From contig DF237567.1 in assembly GCA_000708835.1 (NCBI GenBank), forward strand, positions 1 through 50,581: a DNA stretch of 50,581 nucleotides, in the 5' to 3' direction. This document shows, in pieces, positions 30,458 to 41,500 of the stretch. Under the pieces are notes generated by a model. It searched no databases and was not told where the DNA came from. It saw only the letters and a program-made list of their open reading frames with translations. This DNA comes from Klebsormidium nitens (lineage: Eukaryota; Streptophyta; Klebsormidiophyceae; Klebsormidiales; Klebsormidiaceae). Within the stretch, counting starts at the first letter, position 1, and each line of letters starts with the position of its first letter. The position numbers and the translations under genes are program-made.

Positions 30458-30814
30458 GTAAAGCGATGTTCTTCCTGGTCTTGACGGGACTCCTTTTGCT
30501 TGGCGTTGTGAAGTTATTCACAGGGGTGTACACGGGGTTTCGAGCCATACTTTCAAACAAGAACAAAACTGATTGAGAGGCTCCGACGTTCTTCCTGCTC
30601 CGATGGGGCGAATCCTTCTGCTCGGCGTTGTTGAGTTATTCAGCGGAGCGTACAAGGGGTTTCGAGCCCCAATCTCGAACAAGAACAAACCCAATTGAGG
30701 GGGCGCGACATTCTGGTGGGTTGTTCTATCGGCGTACGTTGTTACATTATGCATAATAACGTACACGGGTTTCTAAGGCCGCATGGTCCCAGAGCGCATC
30801 GCAAAACCGATTGA
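30458..30814 (+). repeat. tandem decaying copies of the UGT terminal exon (TM anchor)
   Basis: Directly after the UGT stop, the exon 6 portion coding the membrane helix and tail is repeated about three times with a period of 116-122 bases. Stops fall at 30457 (live), 30576, 30698 and about 30814. Copy 2 stays open and reads LLLLGVVKLFTGVYTGFR and SNKNKTD before its stop. Copy 3 keeps RILLLGVVELFSGAYKGFR and SNKNKPN but its start is altered. Copy 4 keeps little more than the end (AAAACCGATTGAG). Identity falls with distance from the live exon. Confidence 0.9.
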
Positions 30815-31347
30815 GCGGGATCCTCACGTTAAGGGTTTTCCGAATCATTTCGGAAAATGGTACACTGGCCGACCATGCCCGCACAGACTTGCTGTTCATG
30901 TTTTGGAACTGGGCTGAACCTTGCGTACGATCTAGGGTTGTCATTGGTAGCAGAGATGCCGCTGAGGAAGAAATACAAGTTTCAGAAATGCTGAACATAA
31001 AAGTCTGTCGAGTGGTCTGATTACTATCTGTCGCCAAAGCCCGGCCGGCCAATTCATAATCGACCCCCCGGCGGCGTTCAAACCGGCACTTTAGTTGCTC
31101 TCATATAGTCGTTTGCATCGCGTGGTACCGTACGGTCACGCCGCACGTCAATTAGCAATCTACGCGCGTTTTAATTGATGCCTAGCTTTATGTAGAGCTC
31201 CTAGCTGGTAGAGCGGTTCGCAATATTGGCAGTGCCGAGCTTGCATGCTCCGGCCACACACGACATATGAATGATTGGCCCTAGCTACTTCAAGCCTTGA
31301 ACGTATCTATTTCATGCTCGATCCGGCCTGACAGCTGTCATGCACTC

Positions 31348-31367
31348 CGGTTGGCCGCGGCCAACCG
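31348..31367. repeat. 20-bp perfect palindrome
   Basis: CGGTTGGCCGCGGCCAACCG equals its own reverse complement. A partial relative, CGTTGGCCGTGGC, follows directly. It could be a dimeric protein-binding site or a chance feature; nothing adjacent decides it. Confidence 0.8.
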
Positions 31368-31932
31368 TTGGCCGTGGCAACATATGAGATTTCATTTAGT
31401 AACCTAGCATGGCCGAAGTCGAGCACTGAGTCAGTGGTTTCAATTAGTGAATAATCATGCACTTTTAAGCATTTTGTCATTAATATTGATGTGCACCCCG
31501 ATTGGAAAACCTTGTGAAAGGGTGCATTGAACGCAATGGCACAGAATTATTGACGGTCGCAGAAAGAAGCACCCGACGCGAAGTTACAAGGTAAAATGAA
31601 TGTCAGCTTGCCGACTCAAGCTAATGACGTCGTCAACGAACTTGAGTGCTCGAACACATCACAAGAATCCTTGCGTGTGGCATACACTGCTAGCGTGCTG
31701 CAAGAACTACATGCTATACACATGGTAATTACTTTGGCTTCATACCTATCTCAGTACCTGTAGCCATTCTGTTTGAGATGACTGTAAACTTGTCGCAATT
31801 CCAGACCAATCAAGAAGCGAGAAACAGTTGCCGTTTGCGACACTGGCCCCATGTTCCAGATCCTCCTCCCATTTGGACGATCTGGCGTCTTCTATATAAC
31901 GCACACGCAACCAGCCCACTGGCTGATTCAGC

Positions 31933-32151
31933 ATGTCTCACGCAACTAAGGCCTCACTGTCAATGCAAGATGGGCCGGTGGAGATCCTCTTCGCTTCCTC
32001 TCCGAGGGTCGGTGCCAAGATCTGCATTTTGCCACTTGTCATCAGTAACGCAAACCAAAACCTATCCGCTTGTGAGCGTTTGCTGCATGATCCAGATAAG
32101 CATGTCGCTGTTCCGATCCAATTTTCGGGTCCAAGACAAAGTAGCGTTTAG
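31933..32151 (+). CDS. possible small protein, 72 aa, unrecognised
   Basis: An ATG-initiated frame with a TATA-like TATATAA about 35 bases upstream (31893-31899). The product begins MSHATKASLSMQDGPVEIL and resembles no family I know. It has no clear signal peptide or membrane segment. The short leader such a TATA position would give argues against it. It may be a chance frame, or one exon of something larger. Confidence 0.2.
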   Translation: MSHATKASLSMQDGPVEILFASSPRVGAKICILPLVISNANQNLSACERLLHDPDKHVAVPIQFSGPRQSSV

Positions 32152-32425
32152 AGATTCGTCAATGCAAACCTGCTTCTAATCTCCACCTTCATGCCAGGAC
32201 GGAAAGTGTTCGAGGGAATCAGGGAGCTAGCATTCTTGCATTGCAAGGAAAGACGGAAAGTGGATTAAGAGCATCTCGAACCAGAGCATCTTGAGCCATG
32301 CCGCTCTCACACGGACTGTGTGAACGAATTCTCGAATGTAAGCACGGTACACGGATTGGCAATCTCGACACGACCAGCATCTGTTTACAAGCACATGGAG
32401 CAGAGCGGGTGAGCTAGAAGCACCC

Positions 32426-35087
32426 CTATCCCTGGGAAGCGTAAACGCAAAACATACAAACACAGAATGCAACACTAACGACAAGGGTATATATGCTGGC
32501 GTCCAGGAAATGGATCGGGGTCTCACTGTGGTGCACGCGCGTGGAGCAGAGCGCAGTGAGCGCGACGCACGAGCTGGCGACGCCGTTGGACAGAAGCTCT
32601 GCGCCGATGATGATGCCAAACACCTTGTCGCGGTCGCGCGTGTCGTGGTGCCACCGGGTGACCGCCACCTGGCAACAGGATTTCACAATCTCAATCTCCG
32701 TTCCAGACTACAGCACATATAAGGGTCCCGTTTTGTTCCTTTTCCACTAGCTTAGTCACCTCGGACAAAAAGGAAAGTACGATAGACATGTTGCTTTCTC
32801 TGTTGATGGTGTCGACTGTTTGTTCCTGCCCTGTTGCCTGCGGAGGCAATGATAAATCTGCGGAACAAACTGAGCATCCGTGGGTTGCCTATGAAGGATT
32901 CTTCCGGCATCATTTCTGGGGAGAACATCCAATTCGATGAAAGATTGCTGGGCAAACGTCGTCAAGCCTGATGCGACCAGACTACCTACGCGGATACAGG
33001 ATATCATTCTCGTTGAAGTTGTTTGGCCGCAAAGGACGCAATTACTGAACCTTGGAGGAGCGCAAGGTTTATGCTAACCTGGAAGAACGAGAGCGACACA
33101 ATCCCGCTGATCAGCACGATGGGCGACGCCGCCATGTGCCGCAGCTGCGCCGCGAGGATGAGCTTGGAGATGCCCCCAATGACCAGCCACGCGGCGAGGC
33201 AGATCTGGAGCACTTCCGAGAGGCCTGAGACAACTAGAGCGATGAGGAAAAGTCCGAGGAGCAGGTAGACGACGGCGTAAAGGATGGAGACGGAACTGCC
33301 CTGGGCGTCGAAGGTGTAGACTCCGTGGATGATGGCGAAGAGAGCGGAAAAGGTGAGGGTCGCGCCGAGGAGGTATTCGACGGCCATCTGGAGGCAAGAA
33401 AGCGAGAGTCAGGAGTATGTTTAGAAATTGACTCTTCAATGAATGCGTTCCGCGTTGAACTTCGTCCATGAGATCAAAGAGAGCGGAGAAGGTTTCGCAA
33501 TGTGTTTGGATTGATAGGGGGTAGATTGCGAGAAAGTGCCACCCTGTAGCTTTGGGAGCTGGAAACAGGAGAGGCAGGGAGAACAGAAAAGGTGAGAGAT
33601 GTCCCAAGGAGGTATTGCACTGCCGCCTGGGGGAAGCTTAACGAATTGAGCTGGACATCATTCGAGGCTCTTCGAACAAAGAAAGAGCTTGAATACCGGA
33701 AGCTGAAGGCGTATACTCCGTGGATGACGGCGAAGGAAAGGGAGAAGGGGAGGGTTGCGCCGAGCAGGTACTCAACGACCATCTGGGGCAGAGTTTGCAT
33801 TGCGGTAGGTAATTGCGGGGTGCTGGATTAAGAAACTTGCCGCCTAAGGTGGCTTTGAGAAGTCAACAGGTACACGAAGAGAGAGAAGGTAAGAGTTGCA
33901 CCGAAAAGGTATTATACGGCAGCCGCCTGAGGGCGAGAAAGCCGAGACAAATCAGACTTTTGAGCGATGGTTCGATTTCTCTCCCCTCAATTCGTGGATG
34001 ACGTCTAAGAGCGAGCATAGGGTCAGAATTGCATCAAAAATACAATTGACAGGTACCTGGCAAAGGAGAACAAATCGAGTCAGATTCTGGTCAAGGAGGC
34101 CATACAGGTGGTGACACCATAAGAGATGAATTCAAAACGGAAGCAGAGAAAATGCGGGTTGGTTTGAGGGGATACTGGTGGCATCTACAGGTTGACTATA
34201 CTTAAGGGTTGTTGAGGTCCACCCATCAATTTGGCAGATTGCCGATCCTGCTGATGAAGCAAAAGAAAGAAGGAGCATAGTGTTGGCCCAAGAACCATCA
34301 AAAGGTCCCTTGAGCACACTCAGCAGTATTGAGTGGGCCTCGAATGGGGCAGGGAAGGACGATCCATTTTCTGAAAGGGTGTTACTTGCTCGTTTCGGAA
34401 GCACTGAGCGTGACAGTATGCATGCAACATAACATTGCGCCAACTGGTCGCCCAAGACACTGACCAGAATCAACTAAATTATGAATCTTGAGGCGATATG
34501 GATCTTGATATTCCTGGACCCCCAAGTCCGAGGGAAGTCAGGAACAATCTACATCAGTAATGCTCGTGTACAAACGTGCCTGAAAATCGATGAAAGCCTC
34601 AAAAGGGTTAGCTTGCCGACCATCTCAACCACCGAAACCAGAACCGCTTCAAAAGACCTGCAGATTGATATCAACAGCCTGTTGTGAAGTGCAAATTCAA
34701 ACCAACTGAACGCAATGCCGTAATCACCTTGAGCAGGCTGGGCGCCGCCAGGGCCACGACCCCCATGAGCAGCAGGCTCATCCCCATGAGCAAGAACCAC
34801 ACTGACAGCTTCGCAATGCTCTCAAACGGGATCGTCGGACACGCATCCAGCCCGCAGTTCCCGCAGGGGCTCCGAGGACCCCCCTCCTCTTCATCCCCAA
34901 CCAACACTGCCTCATGATGATGATTCCCCTCGGTCACGGGGGGGTCTATTACGGGCTCACTCTCCAAGACAGGAGCAGACGGATCGTGCGACGTCTTCGT
35001 GGCGTCTCCGGCGTGCAATGCCGCGCGGTTCGCCTCGTAATCATGCGCAGCTGCGAGGGCGGGGTCGTCCTTTGCAGCTTCCGCCAT
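32426..35087 (-). CDS. DUF308/HdeD-like multi-pass membrane protein (3 exons)
   Basis: Exons in coding order: 35087-34728, 33387-33079, 32668-32426; 303 aa, all phase 0. The N-terminal 90 residues are hydrophilic and acidic (ExVLVGDEEEGG) with a CGNCGLDAC cluster, probably cytosolic. About seven hydrophobic segments follow: near 92-115 (FLLMGMSLLLMGVVALAAPS), 121-143, 152-173, 175-197, 200-222, 240-264 (FGIIIGAELLSNGVA) and 283-300. The pattern LLLMGVVALAAP, LAAWLVIGGISKL and FGIIIGAELL fits the HdeD/DUF308 repeat family, best known as bacterial acid-resistance membrane proteins. No catalytic residues are evident; the role is unknown. The first in-frame ATG was chosen; a longer frame upstream starts only with GTG. 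Head to head with CCT2. Intron 1 holds a ladder of exon 2 echoes. Confidence 0.8.
33388..34060 (-). repeat. ladder of acceptor-side echoes of DUF308 exon 2
   Basis: On the minus strand exon 2 begins at 33387 with ATGGCCGTCGAATACCTCCT (MAVEYLLGATLTFSALFAII). Echoes follow upstream in transcript terms. A fragment near 33465-33505 matches TTCTCCGCTCTCTT. Boundaries at 33626 (CAG then AAVQYLLGTSLTFSV) and 33782 (CAG then MVVEYLLGATLPFSLSFAVI, HGVYAF) keep frame and acceptor. The boundary at 33926 reads AAV-stop-YLFGATLTFSL, with a stop codon. A faint copy lies at about 33985-34060 (ATTCTGACCCTATGC). Spacings are 239, 156 and 144. Copies furthest from the live exon are the most damaged. Confidence 0.88.
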
Positions 35088-35594
35088 TGCGTCCGCAGAA
35101 TTGTAGAGGAGCCAGGCACTTTGGTTGCCTCCACAAAGCACTTGCCTGCAAGCGCCCCAACCGTGCAGAGCTACTAGGGGGCCAATTCACCATGCCAGCG
35201 CAGGGTGGCAGCTGGCCAGCTGTCCATGGTGGTTCCGAACTAGGTCGGGGCTGTTCTCAACAATCGTCTTGGCTTTGGTCATCAAGTGCCCTAGAAGTCT
35301 TACAAGTTTTGTAACTTAGCACAAATGGCAACCGTCGATGTTGCAAGTCTGAGCATCATCCCGCATTCTCCGTGGCAAACGGTTGAACTTGCAGCCTTGG
35401 CTTCAGTTTTCAGACCTGACTCTTGAGGCTGGGGGCTCAAATCACTTGCTTTGATTTTCACAGAGGAAGAGGGAGGGCGCCAGAGAGCGGCTAAGCTGGC
35501 ACTCAATTGATCTCTGCGTTGCTCTTGATTGTGACCCTGTAGTCGCAGCTTCACGAGAGCCAATATCCAAGAAGCGGGAGGCAATTGGGCGGTC
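35088..35594. promoter_or_regulatory. shared upstream region of divergent DUF308 and CCT2 genes
   Basis: 507 bases separate the two divergent start codons. Both promoters and 5' UTRs must share this space. No TATA box is obvious. Bidirectional use is inferred from layout. Confidence 0.5.
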
Positions 35595-38500
35595 ATGGCC
35601 GGAGCAGGAGTGAGTTACCTGGCTGTGCTTGGCGGACGCTTTTGCAGAGATCGATTGGTTGGCATGATTCGGGACAGGGGTGGTGTACTCTAAAAAGCTG
35701 CAAACCGGTTGTATGGTTTGGAATTGGCGCACGAAGGATGTTTTTTGTTGCAGATTTATCATCGTGTATTGAATCCTTCGCTCTTGCATTATCCTCCAGG
35801 GCACGAGGATTCTGCAAGATGAAGCGGTTGAGGAGAAGGGAGAGAGGGCCAGGATGGTAAGCTCCTCGCTGCCCTTAAGATTCTGCGCTTCTTTGGTCGA
35901 TGCCTCCTTCAATCAGGAGGAGCTAGCTGCATCCACATAGTTCCGACATGTCTCTCCCTGTGCATTAAAGTCCCACTCTGTCTCTTTTGATACTTTGTAT
36001 GGGCTATGGATCATGATATACTACTCCATTTGTTTGGTGTTTGAGCACATCTTCAAATGAGGGGCAAAGTACACATGTGCCACCAGCTGATGTCCTCACT
36101 GCTTACTGTCGACCCTCTATTTCTTTCCATCCAAGATTAGCCTTGCCGCCTGAGGCAGGGTGAGCTAGCACACACCAAATCTCTCCCTTTTTGTCAATTT
36201 AGAAAGTGGTGGCAGACTGTATTGGGGAACGTGTGCCACCCTTCCCACCCTCTCAGCTGGGAAGAGTGGCGGCTTCCTATTTGATAATTTTGATCGACGC
36301 ACTCACATTAAAGACCAGACAGAAATAGAAAAGAATCAGAACCTTAGATACGCCTTGAATAATAGTGCATCGCAACATGATGTGTCAATCTGCGGATGCA
36401 AACACGAGCTGTCTTTCATGCCCTGATGTGTTTGACTGAGGGCCTTCACTTATTTCAGGCTTCATTTGTTGGAGCCATGGCAATCGCTGATCTGGTGAAG
36501 ACAACACTTGGACCGAAGGGAATGGTAAGCAACGTCGCTCTGAGCTGCAACATTAATCTAGAGGGTCTGAAGCGTCCCTGCACTGCCATACGCAGAATGC
36601 AGCACTTGACGTCGATGCATTGTTGGACGACTGAGAGGAGAAGCTTCGCCTGTTTACAGGCAGGTTGAATGATTCCATGTGTGCCCTGCAATCAATTGCT
36701 TGATTATGTTGAAACTTGTTGCAATCTGGGGTTTCTGGTGGCGACCATCTGGGCGGCAGGACTGCCATAAGGCCAAAACAGTGCATTTTGAGTGGTTCTC
36801 CTCAGACTAACCGATTGCAACGCCCGACCGGATTGCAGGACAAGATTCTGCAGTCAACAGGGAGGGGCCAGAACATCATGGTCACAAATGACGGGGCAAC
36901 CATTTTGAAGTCGCTGTATGTGGACAATCCAGCTGCAAAAGTGTTAGTAGGTGAGGGTTCAGCTGTGAATTATAGTGCTGGGAAAGTTGCTGCCCCTCTC
37001 AAATCTAACAGCCATGCTTGCTTGTGGCTGATGCTCACGCTTGAGTGGCGAGGGAGGCGTGTCTGCTTCTCAGAAGGGCACCATAGCTGCTGCACCTTCA
37101 AGCGCGGTCAACTTTTGAGATTACACAAACAGGCAGTGATTGTGTGCCACATCAACCGTCTGCGTGCTTCTGCTGCATAAGTGTCTATGACCATCAACTG
37201 CTACCTTGTTGGTGCATTCTGGTACCCTTAAACTGGAATTTTACTCGGTTGTGGGGTTTTTGTACTCACGGCGTACTTACTGAGTGCTTTCGTGCACCAC
37301 GTAGTGGTTGAGGGGCGCGTTGCTGTAAGCGTCACTAATATCCACTTCAAGCCGTGTTCTGGGGGAGCATGTTGAGTGGTATGCTGAGTGCAGTGGATAG
37401 TCAGAGTCAGCTTTGATCTTGTTTTTCACAACAGCCTCTGATAGCATCCTTTAAACAGAACGCTAGTGAAAAGCAGCTCAGGAAAATTGCAAAGGGACCG
37501 ACTGCACTCAAACTGCTCTTGAGCTCACTGAACACAACCCTTGATTGTTCCAGGCCAGGAACAGTTAAATGGCAGTGACTGGTCGTCCCATGTCTTCTCT
37601 CACCAAGTCAGTGACGTTTGTTACACTTTGCTCTTCTGCAGACATTTCGAAGGTACAAGATGATGAGGTAGGGGACGGGACGACGTCGGTGGTCGTCCTT
37701 GCCGGGGAGCTCCTACGGGAGGCAGAGAAGCTCATCAGCCAGAAGATACATCCAATGACCATCATCTCAGGTAAGCTGATGCAGAACCAAAGCGAGAATT
37801 TTGAGGAGCTCGAATGCGTCACTTAAGGGATGCTTATCAAGCCGCACGAGTTGGTGACATCTGAGTTTCTCCCTGGCAAGAATAGAAACAGGAGGCGGCT
37901 GTCTGTTTCCGCCAAGCATCGCCCCCCCATGTCAGCTGCTAGTAAGGAAAAGCTCCCATTTGCCCGTCTGTTCTGCATGAGAGATGCACTTTGAACGGGT
38001 CTACCTCCTTGAAGAGACGTTCTTGATTTGCAGGAGGTTTCGAATGTACCAAGCCTCGTTTGAGTGCACCGTTGTATCAGTTTTCGAGCGACTCTGCTAA
38101 TACGATTTTGCTCGATTGCAGGCTTCCGAGCGGCTGCTGAGACCGGGAGAGGAATCCTAGAGAAGGCTTCTTTCAATAACTCCAAAGACAAAGGTGCGGA
38201 CTTGCAAAACTCCTTAGCAGTTTACGCAGACCTTTTCCTCGCGTTGGTCTTGCCAGGAACAAGGAGTGTTTCGCTCTGTGCTTTGCACTTATTGCCCTCA
38301 TCAGATAATTCACTCCACGAATAGCGGTCTGTCTATGTGGCAATCCCTGTGCTCGAACTATCAGCAAGCCATCTGCAGCAAAGACCGGCTTAGACTTTCA
38401 CCAGAAAGGGCTTTACTAACTTCGCTCAGAGCTTGGCCAAGTCCCTTCCGCGATTGCTCAGCTTGCTGATGCGGAGCGGCTTCATTGTTTGCAGACAAGT

Positions 38501-41500
38501 TCCGCCGGGATCTTCTAAACATCGCCATGACGACCTTGAGCTCCAAGATCCTGAGCCAAGACAAGGAGCACTTTGCGGAGCTGGCAGTGGACGCGGTGCT
38601 GCGGCTACAGGTGCGTCACACGACGCTCCATCCCGATTGTGCTCATACCCCTTGAATGATTCACGAACGAAAGTATACGGTTTCGTAAGATGCTTTACAT
38701 ATCTGTTCGACGTCTTGAAATAGCCAATATCAGTATCCCCTTCGAGTTTACCAAGTCTTTCTAGATTCACAGCATGAAATGAACCGGTGCGGTGTGTGTC
38801 AAGGAAGTCTGGGCCGATGAGTTTGTCGATATTCTGATAGAAAAGGTGCAAAGACGTGGGGGAGCTAAGGGGATCCGATAAATCCTTGACAAACCGGTTT
38901 GGGCTGCGCCTGGAGACGTACATTTGTGAAGTTCACACAAGCCCGAGCGTCAGGGACAAAGCAACAAGCAACGTACTGCAGTTGGCAATAGAGTCTGTTT
39001 CAACTCTCAGTGCTCAAGTACCTGTCTAGTGTCGCGAGGTCGTGTTCGGAGCTGTGTCCCCTTTCGCTTTCAAAAATGCAGGTCAAAGCCCGCCCATGGC
39101 CTTGCAATATTAATGCATCCGTGACTTGAGAGATGGTATCCTTTCCTGAAAGTCTGTCATCGATGCTTTCAGCCACGCTCAGGCTGCTTCCTTTACATTG
39201 CAGGGGAGCGGGAATCTGGAGGCTATCCAGATCATCCAGAAGCCCGGGGGTTCACTCCAAGATTCGTTCCTTGACGAAGGGTAAGCATCCAAAATAACGG
39301 CTAGTGCCACACATCTATGCAAGTTTCACACGTAACAGCTGTCTGTTGCGTCCTTAGGGCTGGTAAACTGCAGGTGAGTCGACGCCGAAAAGACGCGACG
39401 GTTTCAAGTTGGAGTGGCGGCTCGGCTGCTAAGTTGGGCCGTCGAATCAGTGTCCAGGATATTGCCAGAGTTTGTAGTGACATCTTCAAATTATAAGATA
39501 TTGGTCAATATTGGGGATGCGTACTTCGGAACCGAGAACTGAATGAAAGGATCCTGCAAGCATACAGTAAGATTACGTGGCAGCCTCAAAGTGTCGACTC
39601 CGCACAGCCAGTGGTCACGGATTACGCACTCCTAGTTCTTTCACGCCGCTGACCTATCCAGCCATCTCCCTTCGAGATGCTTAATCCGGCCTGTCTTGTT
39701 TCCCGGACAGATTCATTCTGGACAAGAGGATTGGGGTGGGACAACCGAAGCGCATCGAGAACGCCAAGATCCTGGTAGCCAACACGCCAATGGACACCGA
39801 CAAGATCAAGATCTACGGGGCACGTGTGCGCGTCGACTCCATGTCTAAGGTCAGAGCGGCGCAACTTACAATTGCTCAGGATAAGAAGAGTGGTTGCTTT
39901 GTAGGAGTTATGCATCGAGGGTTGTTGATCCCTGTCGCTTGATGGCGCGAGATTCTGCACCCTTCCATCGGTTCGTCTTTCTCGCATGAAGTGCCTTCAG
40001 AAGTTCAGCTTTTTGATCTGAAACTTATCCCATTGTCTGCTCATGTCGGAAAGACGATTATAGGAAAACACGGTTGACGACAATTCTCTGATTAGAGGCT
40101 AAAAAGTTTTGCAGTTTGAAAGCATCAAGCGAGGAAGGAGGACTGGCAGAATGCGGACTGGATGCGGGGGTAGATCGGCAGGACGAGATCACATCTTTTA
40201 AAAGAGGATGGTTTCGCAAACTGTGGCGCACGCCGGATAGATATTCGAAAATCAAAGGTTACAAGAAAGTAACGCAAGGCTTGTGCAGCACTTATCGAGG
40301 CTGCCGAGAAGGAGAAGATGCGGAAGCTTCCTCATGAGACAATCGACGTCTGAAAGAGCAAACTCCCTCACAGGTCTTGAACATAGAGCGCGTAGATCTC
40401 GCGCACGTGAATCGCTTGACCTCAAGTAGTACCATGTTGTTGGGTATGCAGGTGGCGGACATCGAGGCGGCGGAGAAGGACAAGATGCGGCAGAAGTGTG
40501 CGACAAGATTCGACAAGGACTTTTAACTCTCGGAAAGTCGTTATCGTCGAAAGCATGCCCCGTAACTCCACGCAGTCCTAAGCTTATATCGTAACCGCAG
40601 GTGGCCGACATCGAGGCGGCGGAGAAGGACAAGATGCGGCAGAAGTGCGACAAGATTCGACAAGGACTTTTAACTTTCGGAAAGTCGTTATCGTCGAAAG
40701 CATGCCCCGTAACCACACGCAGTCCTAACCTTATATTGTAACCTCAGGTGGCCGACATTGAAGCTGCGGAGGAGGACAAGATGCGGCAGAAGTGCGACAA
40801 GATTCGACGAGGACTTTTAACTTTCGGAAAGTCGTTATCGTCGAAAGCATGCCCCGTAACCCCCCGCAGTCCTAACCTTATATTGTAACCGCAGGTGGCC
40901 GACATTGAAGCTGCGGAGAAGGACAAGATGCGGCAGAAGTGCGACAAGATCATCCAGCACGGCATCAACTGCTTCGTGAACCGGCAGCTCATCTACAACT
41001 TCCCGGAGGAGATCTTTGCGGACGCGGGCGTCATGGCCATCGAGCACGCCGACTTCGACGGCATTGAGCGGCTCGCGCTGGTCACGGGGGGCGAGATCGT
41101 GTCGACGTTCGACGACCCGACGACCGTCAAGCTGGGGCACTGCAAGGTGGGTTCAGCCAGGATTTGGTATATATCGATTGGACCTTCTCGAAGGAACTTT
41201 GCGAGCTACTAAATCCGTGGCAACTGAATTAAGGTCCATTATTGAGGGGAGTTTTGTCTGGCGTTCTACGACCTTGCGCTAATCAAGCTGGGGCACTGCA
41301 AGGTGGGTCCTGCGGACACTGTTCTTTCTTTCTACTTCTTTTTTCCTGTCTCCTGGCAGACAACACTATTTTGAGTGAGTGTGGGGAATGTGGCTCAGGT
41401 GTATGACGGTTTGACCACCTTAAGCTGGGGTAGTGCAAGGTAAGAAGCGCTGAGATCACTGTTCCCCGATCTGTTTGCCCCAAAGGCGGTTGAGTCTTTG

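Larger units (their letters stand above)
30815..32425. other. intergenic between convergent UGT and DUF308 genes
   Basis: No recognised gene. Contents are a 20-bp perfect palindrome (31348-31367), scattered GCATGC-type motifs, and a small open frame with an upstream TATA-like motif (31933-32151), listed separately. Both 3' UTRs should lie here. Confidence 0.5.

Noticed and set aside
35088-35141. N-terminal extension of the DUF308 protein from a GTG codon
   Set aside because: Non-ATG start in a nuclear gene; the ATG at 35087 is preferred.
40115-40894. CRISPR-like array (regular repeats of about 147 bp)
   Set aside because: Units are exon-derived, lie in a eukaryotic intron, and have no short repeat/unique spacer organisation.
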